Source: Polyporus tsugae
Lineage: Eukaryota > Basidiomycota > Agaricomycetes > Polyporales > Polyporaceae
Length of the DNA stretch: 64,000 nt
NCBI GenBank assembly: GCA_024305745.1
Contig: JAHRBS010000001.1
Coordinates: forward strand, 2,232,001-2,296,000
Direction of reading: 5' to 3'
Shown: piece after piece, positions 33,250 to 44,100 of the stretch
Numbering within the stretch: the stretch's first letter is position 1
How the letters are laid out: each line of letters opens with the position of its first letter
Made by a program: the position numbers and the translations under genes
Notes under the pieces: model-generated
What the model was told of the DNA's origin: nothing
Database searches by the model: none
What the model saw: only the letters and a program-made list of their open reading frames with translations

Positions 33250-36200
33250 TTGGAAGACGCAGCACTCAGACGGTCTGGAGGTAACAAGCAGAGATCTATG
33301 CAGAACTGTCGCGCACAGACATACGCGGTGGCTGAAGGCGCTTATTGGGCTTAGTCATGGGCTGCATCAGCACACCTAGACGCTTGCAATTCTCAACTTG
33401 GCAATGAGCATCTTGTGGCCAACGTCCGCGCCTACTTATGTCAAACTTATGTACACTCCAACTTAACAGTCTATCGTGGGGATGGGAGCTGCGCTGGGAG
33501 TTAGCGTGGTAAGGTCTTGAAATTTACGGTTAAAATGCCCTCCCAGCTATGCCGTACTATTAACTCTTGAATGGGACGACAGTGCCATGGCCTCGAACAT
33601 GCCGTACGCACATGCCAGACCATTCGCGTCCGAGCCCGGTTCCTATTGCTGCAATTGCGGAGGTAGGACGGTAGGGCAGTATGTATGTCATTCCTCTACG
33701 GACACTGTTCAGCGGGTTTCGATCGATGGCGTTCTGCGAGTGCCTGGCTTTTCCAACCGAACTTATTACTTTCTCTACTTAGCGGCCAGTCGCAGGTCTC
33801 GATCGTCCTCCGCCGAACACAGCGCGACGCTCTACCACCGCAATTCCACTTTGGAGCCCAGACCCGATCTGTGTTCGGGACCTTGTCGCACAGGTATGTC
33901 CGAAGCTCGGATGCAATACCAAAGTCCCTGCTATTCAACGTCTTCCCTGAGAATGACGTACTTCATCTTCCACAGGCAACTTACCTCTGCGGACGCCACG
34001 GCGGGTTCCAGCCCTCCCACTCTGCTGCGAGAGCGCGATGCGAGCCTGTCCAGTGCGAACGCATGTCAGTCACTAGGTCAATCTTAGGATAGCACAATAG
34101 AAACTTACGGCACCCTGACAGCGCACCCTGCTGCGTCCGAGCCCATCGACCTCAGTCCTTACCTGCGATGGTCTCGATAGCTCCCTTATCGTTTCCGAGG
34201 AGTCGTCAGCGATCACTTGACACTCGCGCCAGAGAACCAGCCCTGCCATCCGCTACCCGCACCTAATGTCCGTCAAGTGCTTCGCACTAGCACCAACACA
34301 GCAGGCGCATACCGCAATCCATCGCTCGCGCACCGGGGAGACGAGACTAGGCTACACCTTCCCGGATGCGAAGAAGGTTATGCCACCACGCCAGAGGGCG
34401 AATGCACGCACGCCTCCCCCGGATCCACGGTCGCACCCGACCGCACGCTGCTCGTCTCCCCTCCCCGATCGTCCGCTCCGCGCTCTTAACCGCATCGAAA
34501 ACGAACGCGTAGATCCTGGAAGGGACACTACCAAAATCATTACGCTCACGTCCGTCTTCCCCTTCTCGACGACGTCTTCTTGGTAGCGAATACACGGTGC
34601 GTCTTCCCTGCCAGACAGGCCGATGGTGCGCGATACAGACCCAGGCGATCGGCGGGGCCATTCCCAGGGCTTTGTCCCCCGGCCGTCCGACTGGATCAGT
34701 AACCTCGTAACCGTGACAAGGACGTAGTGTGCGTACACCGAGCGGACGTCATAGTGCGGAGTCCGTGGACAATGGCTGGGGTTTGGGCCGCAACGGTCTC
34801 ATGCCTTGTGGTCTGACGGTCGCTGGTGGAAATATTCAGTTGGTGCATTCAGTCGCACTGCTTCAGCCCGCATTCGCCCGGAGCGGTCCCAACGAGCAGG
34901 AACTCCAGGGCGTCAAGATTCTATGCGCATCCAGGCCCCAGATTACGACCGTCCCGGTCTCTGGTCTCTGAGTCGCGACCGAGCCCGAGTACGTTCCTCC
35001 AGGGGGCCTGCAAACACCACACTTACGACGATGATCGCAACTCGCAGTCGGCAACTTGGACTTGCCGTTGTGCTCCCATTCTGTCAGTGGTGCCAGACAA
35101 GCGGCTACTGGCGATACGCACTGTTGTGCTGCCTTCTGAGACGTTGATTCCCCACCAGCAAACGGGCGAACAGGCTCAATTGGCCTCAAGATGTTCAGGC
35201 TTCGCGCCTCGGACGTCCGCTTCCGGCCTCACATGCGCTTCATCCCCATGCGGGTCATTTCGCTCACCAGCATGCTCCTATGATAGGTTCGCATCTCGCT
35301 TGAACTCGCAGGCCACATGGACACCCGTGAAGCCCTGGCCGCGCCGCGTTTTCCCCGCCAGCAGCCCTTCACCGGAGACGCTTCTCGTTCTCCCGCCCTT
35401 CTCCTAGAACGAGAACCCCCCTCGGCTGCACCACGCACCCCAGCCTCCCCCCACGGTGCACTAAGGACCCCAGGACACAACAATCGCGAAAAGGAAAGGA
35501 CGATGGGGAGCGGAGATGACCGTGGCCGCAGTCCGTGGCCAGGCGCTAAGTATCACCGAGGCTATAGGAACCTTGTGCGCGACGCGGTCACGATTCGAGG
35601 GGCAGGCCGGCGTTAGCACGGAGGGGTGCATGGGAAGAACCCGAGGCTTGCGATTCTACGAAGGCTTCGAAGCTCTCGTGGTCCCGAGTAGCAGATAGCG
35701 AGGAACGCTCAAGCACTTCCGTTCCCCTCTGTACGGCTGCGTTTGGGAGCGACAATCAGGTCCTCGGCCAATCATGAATCACGATTCGGGATGCGTGTGT
35801 GGGGGGGGGGGGACGATCGCGTCGCCGCCTGCCGCTGTGCGCATGCGACGTATACGCTACTGGTGGCTGCAACTCGTCCTCGCATTGGACGCGCTCTGAG
35901 GCCGAGCGTGGAGGATGTCGCACGTATGTTGTTGCTCTGGGTCAGCCGCGCGCACACGAGGGACGATGTGATGCCTTCAACGTTCATGTTCGCATTCATA
36001 AGACGTTAATAGCGGAGGAGGAAAGCTCTACGGGATACATGGTCTTGGTACTTCTCCGCGCCCCCTTCGCGCCGTTGTCCTTTGCTGCGTTCATTACCGA
36101 GAGTACAACATACGGAACGGAACCTGGACGGACATGAACAAATCAAGGTGAGTGAGTGGAGGACGAACAGGGAATGACCCGTTGGCGACGTGAGTAGTGA

Positions 36201-36424
36201 AAGCACGTATGCGCGGCTCGTAGTATGACGAAGCAGAGGGATAGTATGACCGACGTAGGAGGGCATATGCGACCACAGTACCAACGTGTCGGCGGGTGGA
36301 AGGGACACGAAGCAGAATTTGGAAGTAGATAATTTGATACACCAAACAACAAGACAAGGGAATGAAGGAGGAAGAGGAAGCCGCGGAACGGAGGAGTTCG
36401 CGGACTACACATACATTCACCACA
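33250..36424. other. Intergenic region, Cwc24 promoter to bZIP 3' end
   Basis: 3.2 kb. The part at 33587-34190 (plus strand) has a spliced-gene appearance and is listed as a candidate. The remainder has only overlapping frames without family signature. A G12 homopolymer occurs near 35800-35812. Confidence 0.45.
33587..34190 (+). CDS. Candidate small multi-exon gene, Cys-containing N-terminus
   Basis: ATG at 33587 opens MASNMPYAHARPFASEPGSY followed by CCNCGG, a short Cys-rich motif. Splice-like signals follow: a GTATGT donor near 33679, a CTACTTAG acceptor near 33781, a CACAG/GTATGT donor near 33895, a CTTCCACAG acceptor near 33976 and a CCCTGACAG acceptor near 34120. More than one phase is open through these exons, so the protein cannot be fixed; one version reads through QVSIVLRRTQRDALPPQFHF. 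The gene is divergent from Cwc24, 337 nt away. No family recognised. It may be a real small gene or chance. Confidence 0.25.
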
Positions 36425-37465
36425 TCACGCGTCCTCCTCCCGGGGGCGCTTCAAACCCGCACCGTCCGATGGTGGCGGCGACGCCGACTGTTGCTGTTGC
36501 TGTTGCTGCTGCTGCTGCTGCACCGCGCCCGCGCCCGTAACACCCACGACCAGGCCCTTAAGCCATCCGTTCTCTCTCCTGAGCGCCTCGCATTCCTTCT
36601 CGAGCTCGCTCACGCGCACCTCCAGCTCCTTCGCCTTCCGCTCCAGCGCCGCCTCCCTCTCCTTCTTCTTCAGGCGGAACCGCGCGGACGCAGCCGTGTT
36701 CCGGCGCCGCTTGTCCTCCGCGGGGCCCAAGTGGGTCCCAGACGGCGCATCCTCGGGCGACTCAGGCTGGGGAGAATCTACCGTCGGCGACGGGACCGAA
36801 ACGGAGTTGCGGGCGGTCCGCGCACGCTTGTTAGTGGTCGTCGTAGCAGGGGATGCAGGGCTGGGTGCCTGGGACTGCTGCGGGGGTGATTGCGCGGGAA
36901 CAGACTGGATCGAAGACGGTATAGGCTGCGAAGGCCCGGGCCGGAAGCTGGATGCGTGCATAGAGAGCAGCTGGGCGATAGTGTTGGCAGGGTTGGGAGC
37001 CTGCGCAGGCATTGGCGCAGGGGGCGCCATGAAGGGGTCGATGCCAAAGGTGGCGAGGAGAGAGTTGATATCGAAGGGGGGCAGCGGGTGATGGCCGCCG
37101 CTAGAAGACGAAGCAGCCTGGGGAAGGATGGTACCCATCACGACGTTCTCGTGCGAGTGGGTCTCAGCGATGCCGCTGCGCTGGACGTCGTCGTCGGGGT
37201 CGTTGTAGCGTTCGGGGTCATCCTCGCTGTCGTCGAGCGTACCGCGCTTCTTGCCATCGGAGGCATCCTTTTTGCTGCTCGGAGCCTCGCCCGGGCGGGT
37301 AGACTGGAGGGGCTCGTCTGACTGGAAGTTGAGGTTCGTCCATAGGTCAAGCTGGGCGCTCAGGTCTGGAAATGGGACCGAGAGGAGGTCGGCGTCCGAG
37401 AGGTACGGGTTCGGCGGCGGAATGGGATGAACGACGTTAAGGCCTTGGAGGTTGGATGGTGCCAT
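36425..37465 (-). CDS. bZIP transcription factor, Cys3/MetR/Zip1-like
   Basis: Single exon, 346 aa, with start MAPSNLQGLN. The basic region and zipper lie near the C-terminus: DKRRRNTAASARFRLKKKER (DNA-binding, with the NxxxAxxxR core N-T-A-A-S-A-R-F-R), then a leucine zipper (ALERKAKELEVRVSELEKEC). The RRRNTAASARFRxKKK sequence is typical of the fungal sulfur-metabolism regulators Cys3/MetR and of fission yeast Zip1. The middle is Pro/Gln/Ser-rich with an acidic patch (DDSEDDPERYNDPDDD) that could activate transcription. A poly-Gln run (11 Gln, CAG/CAA repeat at about 36485-36525) follows the zipper. It probably controls sulfur assimilation or cadmium/thiol stress genes. I see no intron. Confidence 0.88.
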   Translation of the reverse strand: MAPSNLQGLNVVHPIPPPNPYLSDADLLSVPFPDLSAQLDLWTNLNFQSDEPLQSTRPGEAPSSKKDASDGKKRGTLDDSEDDPERYNDPDDDVQRSGIAETHSHENVVMGTILPQAASSSSGGHHPLPPFDINSLLATFGIDPFMAPPAPMPAQAPNPANTIAQLLSMHASSFRPGPSQPIPSSIQSVPAQSPPQQSQAPSPASPATTTTNKRARTARNSVSVPSPTVDSPQPESPEDAPSGTHLGPAEDKRRRNTAASARFRLKKKEREAALERKAKELEVRVSELEKECEALRRENGWLKGLVVGVTGAGAVQQQQQQQQQQQSASPPPSDGAGLKRPREEDA

Positions 37466-38973
37466 TGCTGATAGTGATACAAGTTTGCGTGCTTCGGGGC
37501 GGCTTCTCTTGCGTGGAAAGCGGCCTCGAAAAAAAGGATATGACTCCTCTGCCTGTGTCCATGTCAGCTACTGCGGTATTTTGCCTGCAGGTGGAGCATA
37601 CCAGAGGGAGAGTGCGTGGGGACGAATGGAAGAGATCCTGCGGTAGGAAGAGGGCAGAAGCAAAGGAGGAACGGGGGATGGGAGGACGGAGAGGGGAGGC
37701 GGAGCCGGCAATCTGTGTTCTAGTATCTAGCCGAGCTGTTGGGAGTGGCTGAGTAAGGTATCCCATTCGGGGCCCCGTCCACATCGCAAGCTGATTCTCC
37801 GAAAGCGCCCGTCGGTGCCACTGCCATGCCCCCGCCCATCTCCCTCTGACGTCGCATCTCAGTTGCACTTGCTCCAGCGCATCTCAGCACTATAAAACAC
37901 ACCATAGAAGCGGATCGCGCTCTGCAGACACCCAGTAGCCTCAGCAGGGGCGACGGCGGCTGCGAAACAATGCACAGGGGCAGGCGATCGGAGTTCCAAG
38001 TCCATCGATTGGCCTGGCGCCCAACATGATTGACACGAAAACACACGCTGACACCGCCTAAAACCGTCGGTCCCGCCCCCGCCCCGCCCAGAAAGCCCAC
38101 AAAAAAAAGTTTGGCCCACCTGCCAAGGTGGCGGCTATCGTTGTACGACATCCGGTAGCGCAATTGCGAATGCCCTGACAGCGATAACGTCCCTGGCCCC
38201 GACGCCCGACCTCCCCCAACCCCGCGTCTTTTCATGCGCTCACCCGTCTGCCACTTCGACAGAGGATGATTATGCCGTACAGGCGTCCTATCGATGCCAC
38301 AGAACCCACGTTTCGTGAGATGCCCGAAACCGCCTCCAATACAACGAGCTCGTCAGCTGCTCCTCCACGCTTGGGCTTACTCAGATCCGCCAAGGTCATG
38401 TTCACTACTGAGCTCAGCGTTCCGCACCGCGACTTTTAACTAAGTATGCCAATGAGATGCCAGCATGCCATCAGTTGGCCATCAGTACAGCGTGTCCACA
38501 GTTTGGTCGGCCCGCGGTCCGGAGCGGCGACGAGTGTACCACTTCAAGTAAGTACGTTGTCCAACTTCCGTCTGTATATAAACAGGGAGGGAGTTGTCAT
38601 GAGACGGCCAACTGGCAGCTGTAGGCGTCCGAGAAGTTCCTGCAAGGCACCGTAGCAATAGTCTGAATTATGGCGGCACAACGGGTACGTAGTAGTAGCA
38701 GACGCGGAGCCCACCGCGGGTAATAAGATATAGGATGATGGTTGGATGGTGGGGGGAAGGAGGTTATATACTTAGACTGACTCATTTCAACCGGGGTTCG
38801 GATATCGTTATAATGTACCAAAGCAGAGTCGCAAACCAAGAACTGTCTCTTCGTCGTCCGTCCGTCCGTATCGTCACCAGCATTATTCAATGTTTTCCAC
38901 GCCAGGACTGTCGTCCTACGCACACCTTGAACAGCAGAGGGTCTAAGACGTCAGCGCCAAGACGACCGGGACC
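37466..38973. other. Intergenic region upstream of bZIP gene
   Basis: 1.5 kb containing the bZIP promoter and the 3' flank of the guanylyltransferase gene. A short A-run (about 9 A) is at 38100, and a TATATAAAC-like site lies near 38574 with no supported gene behind it. Nothing else seen. Confidence 0.5.
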
Positions 38974-41180
38974 TTACAGGAGCTGCTTCCAGCCCGCGTC
39001 GCGGCACTTCTTGACAAGCCGCTTGACCTCCTGCGACCGCGCACGAGTGGTGACCAGCAGGGTATCAGGCATGTCGACGATGACCAGATCGTCGACTCCA
39101 AGCATAGACACCAGCCTGCCCGAGGCAGGCACCACAATGCCGCCTGCCGCCTGCTCCGTGACAACTGCAGCAGATAATCAACGACATGTACGTGCCACGC
39201 CAGACACTAGCTGAACTTACCCAGACCGCTGTCGCCGAGAATCCGAGGCTGGTTGGTCTCAGCAGGCAGGAGGTCCGCGAGGGACGAGAAGTCTCCAACG
39301 TCGTCCCAACCTGTTATTGATTGCGCACGCACAAATTCCGGTTAGAACGCCGACGCGCAAGTTAAGAGCCATCGAGACTGACCGAACGTAGCCGGCACGA
39401 CCGCGACGCGCCGGTCCATGGCCGCAGGCTCCGCGACCGCGTGGTCGATGGCGATCTTCTCGAGCCCAGGCCAGACCTCGTCCAGGACGCGCTCCCGCGT
39501 CTTCTCGTCGTCCCACGCGAGCGCGATCTTCTCGAGCCCTGCGTGCAGCTCGGGCTTGTACTCCTTGAGCAGCTGCATGAGGAACGTGGCCTTGGTCACG
39601 AACATGCCCGCGTTCCACCGGTAGTTGCCCGTCTTGATGTACGCCGCAGCGGTGCGCGCGTCCGGCTTCTCCTTGAACGACGACACCAGCCGAGCGTTCG
39701 GCGCGTCCGACATACCGAGTTTCTCGCCGAGGCGGACGTACCCGAAGCCGGTCGACGGGTGTGAGGGGGCGATACCGATGGTGACGAGGTAGTCCTTCTT
39801 CGCGACCTCTACAGCTTCCGCTACCGCAGCGAGGAAAGCGTCGTCGCCAGAAATCATATGGTCGGCGGCGAACGAGCCAATAATCGCGTCCGGGTCGCGG
39901 ACTGAAAGAACAGCCGCCGCAAGACCGATGGCAGCCATGGAGTCCTTCGCGCTGGGCTCGCAAAGGAGGTTGTGCGCGAGGAGGTCCGGAAGCTGATCCA
40001 TGATGCTCCTGACATGCGCGGGGCCTGCGACAATTGCCGTGCGGGAAGCGGAGGAGAGGGGGATGAGACGGTCCCAAGTAGCCTGGATGAGCGATCGGCC
40101 CTTGAGGGTAAGGTCAAGCAAGAACTTGGGGTGCTCCTCTCGTGAGAGGGGCCAAAGACGCGTCCCAGCGCCGCCGGCGGGAATTACGACCCAGAAACCG
40201 GGGATTTCGCGGACGCCGAATGGGAATTGCGTGAGCGCATTATCGCTTAGGGGGGAAGGGACATAGAGGCTGGGTGGTACGGCAAGGGACGGGATAGAGT
40301 TCGGGGTTAGGAAGGGAGACCTCGCGCGCAGCTGGGGGCTACCAGGGGCAGGCGTGTGGAAGCCAGGTGTACCAAGTTTCGAACCGTTGTAAGTCTGTGG
40401 GTATAGCTCGCGTTAGCATCGTCCGTCTGTTATCAACGGTCGAAGCATGTGAGATGCTACCCGGGATCACGCTCCTGCCCAGCTAGCTACAATTGCTCGC
40501 TATCATCGCTCGTAGGTAGCTATTGGCCGAACAACGGCCGCTGCATTGTCCGAGAGACTGTGCATGCGGCTCACGGTGAACTGGTGCACCTGAGACCGCA
40601 CACAGAACCACCTGCTGCGCACGCCGCATGCGCGCGACACACGCGCGAAAGGTCGCTCTGCGTCAATCAGGACGCATCTATCCCCGTATTGACTGCGCGC
40701 CGACGTGGACGCACGGGCGATGGCCAGCGGACCCAAAGCCCCCGAGCGACTGTCTGGCTCTCCTGAACGAAAAGACAGCATATAGGAAGGGGAGCGCGCC
40801 CGAGCCTCCCAGACATTGCGATGACAGGGTAGATGACACGGCTCAACAGGAGAGCAACCGTGGTGCTTCGCGGCGTTGTGGCGGACGAAGGCGTACAGAA
40901 GAAACCGTGCAGAGGACGTACCAGTCCCTCCCGAACCTGCCGCTCCAGGCTGGCATTCGCCTGTCGAAGCTCGTGACACTCGGAGCGAAGCTCAGCGATC
41001 TCCAATTGCTAGAACACACGTCTGTCAGCGAATTCCGTCGATCGCGACGTCGCGCGAGGGGACGCTCACCGATTTGTGCACGGCGTCCAAGATCTGCTTG
41101 AACATGGCTTCGACCGGAGCGCCTACTCCGGCCTGTACGCCAGAAGAGGACGTCGCGGAATGCGCGGGCGGGAGAGACAT
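38974..41180 (-). CDS. ManC-type mannose-1-phosphate guanylyltransferase with N-terminal coiled coil
   Basis: Five exons on the minus strand: 41180-41070, 41008-40922, 40394-39383, 39310-39221 and 39164-38974, giving 496 aa. Residues 1-66 include a coiled coil (QLEIAELRSECHELRQANAS). Residues 67-130 are a Pro/Ser-rich linker. The nucleotidyltransferase domain starts at FWVVIPAGGAGTRLWPLSRE (GGAGTR at 140-145). Further family motifs are GSFAADHMI, GFGYVRLGEKLG, SFKEKPDARTAAAYIKTGNY then RWNAGMF, and FGWDDVGDFSSLADLL. It should make GDP-mannose from mannose-1-phosphate and GTP. Fungi normally use the Mpg1/Psa1 type with a left-handed beta-helix, which this is not. A 527-nt intron (40395-40921) separates the coiled coil from the enzyme; both sides are phase 0. 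If that junction is wrong, the 5' exons belong to another gene and the enzyme start is missing. Confidence 0.78.
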
Positions 41181-44100
41181 GTCGCTGGCCGTCGTCTGGG
41201 ATACTTTCGAGAGTGGTGGGATAGGGAAAAAAGGGAAGAGGGGGAGGATGTTGTGGTAGAGTTGGCGCAGCTTGACGTGTCCGCTCTCGCGCCCTGTCCG
41301 AGCCAGCGCTCCCGCAGGCGGCCCCAGCCGAGCCGTAAATCACACGTGGGAACAGCCTCTCGTTATGGGCGTCTACACCCAAATGTTTTCGGGCACCAAG
41401 TCCAGCGTCCAACGTCCACGCCCGTTCATGTACTGCACACGCGCATTTGGCTCAATCCGTACGGCAAACGTCTCGAGATGTTCGTACTAATCATTATCAT
41501 TAAGGTCGTAAACCGTACATGCATAAAACGCATCTTGACCGACAACGAGCCATGTCAAGCAAGCCATGCTGCGAACGCGAAGGACGGATCACGTTCGTCA
41601 TTCAAGCAAACCTTTTCTTATGAAGGAAGGCCTCGCTGGGTACGAAGAAGTAATGTGAGCTCACCCTTTGCAAACTTCTCTCCTACAACTTGTACCCCCC
41701 GACGAGGTCGAGGTCGCGAAAAGAGGCACGGCTGAAACAATGGAGTTGCGGGAGGTGGTCAACGCAAGCGCGGCCGCGGTCCACCACAGGAGGTACGTTT
41801 ACGAGACGTGCAGTGATCGGCACGGGAGTGGAAGTGAACTCTAGAATTATGCGTAAAAGGCGTTAGTTTTGCCTCTCGTTGGATTGGGAATTCGTAATAT
41901 ACATAATAAGGAGTGCCTGGTCAATTATGCGGATGACACCTACGTTTCATCGAGTCGCATAGCATGGTACAAGTCATTGGTTATCAGTTCAACTGACGTG
42001 TGCCGTGGACACCGATCTGTTCGATGGTCGCGGTCCTGTGAGCGTTGGGCTTGAGGGTCTTTATGGGTTGTGTACCGCATCTCGCGGAGCTACTTTCAGT
42101 CTCCGCTCGTCGTCCGACTCGTCGACAAGGCCGCGGGTTCCTGTAATTTGTAAACTGGCCTTGGTTACGCTCGTCAACCAGGCCGGTCGCGTGTGTGTGT
42201 CCACAGCGGCGCGGGCTTCTACAATTTGTTCCACAGGCAACCTAACAGAGATGAGTGCGTCATATGATCACATATTCATCAGAGCATACTTACGTACCAA
42301 CAACGCCAGCATACTCAGAGCCCGACGGTGGTTGGCCTGCGTAGGATGAGGTATATAAACCTTAAGCAGGGTCAGGTGGGTAACTATCGGTGAACTGGTG
42401 TATAGCTTGAGCACCCTGTCCGGCAGCTCGTCACCGTCGCCTCTGGCCATTTGGGCCGGACCGCAGCAGCGAGTCGACATGGCTCCATCTACCGACGCCT
42501 TCGTTTGAGGTAAACGTCGACACTGTCGCTTGACTGGGGTATGCGGACTTACAGAAGTCCGTCCTTCAGTTGGGGGCAGTCGTGACCACCAACGCAGGCG
42601 TCGGAGGCGGGATATGTGGCGAAAGGCGGAGACTCGGAGGGGCTCGGAGAGCTTTGGGGGGAGGGGAGAGAGTGCTGCCGGTGACTCACCTCAGAACTCT
42701 GCGAGGGGTGGACGATGGGAAGGAGGCCGGCAGATGACCCAGGTTGGTACTATGCCCGCTTCTCCGCTAGAACCTGGGCCATTCGATGTCTAGAGTTTGC
42801 TTGGGCCTTGCCAGCTGTCCACCGGCGCGTGGTAGCTGATTGGGTCGTGGGCCGTACGCTATCAGACGGCGACAATACCTGGGCCACGATGGCGGCCTTC
42901 GACCGCTCTTGCCACGCACCTGCCAGTGAGGAGCGAACTCCCCGGCCTCGCCATACCACAAGGTCGATTGCGTCCTTCTTGGTCGGTGCGAGAACGGGTG
43001 TGGGTCGATCTGCGCCAAGCAGCGGGGAATAGAACTGAATGGCTGGATGGAGAAGCAAGGCGAGAAGAGCAATCTCGTTTCCGCACGACGGGGGGTGGAC
43101 GAGTTGGTGGAACCGGGGTGGTGTCCTACAAGGGCAACGCTGGACGGGGACCCGCCGCAGCTCGGCCAACGTCCTGAGGGGCGTTGGCAGGCGTCCGTGG
43201 GCTAGGTAAGGATCGTGCATTGCAGAAGGGAGGAAACGAACATCGGTACTCACGAGCCGCTCACAGGGCAATCACTCCTACAACTTCTATGAACGTGACG
43301 CCCATTCGCGGCGAACTCTAACTTTTCAACAGTCAGTTTCCTCCCTCCGTCTTTCCCAGATCTCTAACGGGCTGCCGGCCTCTACGCCCATTCCATCTCA
43401 ACCCACCGAGCCAGCTTTCGGAGACTTCGCCTTCTACTCAGTTCAGTGGCCGTGGAGAACTGGGGGCTGTCCCAGATACTTGCCGTAAAGCTGCGGACCA
43501 GGAGCAAGCTCCGGGAGCGTATGGCCCATGGGAAACCAGGTTGGTCTGCAATTTGCTAATGGCTGGTGTTAACTCTGACCTTCTATGACAAACCCCCCGT
43601 TTACAGCACTCGTCCAGAAGTCTCGAACTCGGCGATTGAATTACCCCTCTCAAGAATGTGCCAGACCAGCGTGGCGGCGCATCTAGTACGTTGCAGACTT
43701 CGACCTCAGCCTCGTGTATTAAGCTCGTAGCTTCGCAGGGAGCCTTCACGCCCCAGCGGCGAATCATGCGGCTGATCATCAAACCTCGTTCCCCAACCCT
43801 GTCAAGGTGGAGCACGGATAATTCATCGGCGCAGAGTGCTGTCCACCCTCAATAATAGAGTTTCTGAACACGAATGTGTTTCGGCAGGCCAAAGCCTGCT
43901 GTTCAGACCGAGGTGAGTATGATTCGCACCCTCGATCGCCTTCGTTTTGCCTCGCGCCATGCCGAACGTTCCGCGACCATTCTACCGTATGCCCAAATCT
44001 GGCCGTGCCGCTCGCAGGTTGGGCGACGGGCTTCACTCCGATCTTCCCTTGTCGGCGCAAAAATTTCGGGGGTGAACTCAAACTTCGAGTCCTTCCGACA

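Noticed and set aside
38570..38590. TATATAAAC element as a promoter of a gene at 38599
   Set aside because: The frame behind it is only about 20 codons long and shows no conservation signal; it lies in the 3' flank of the guanylyltransferase gene.
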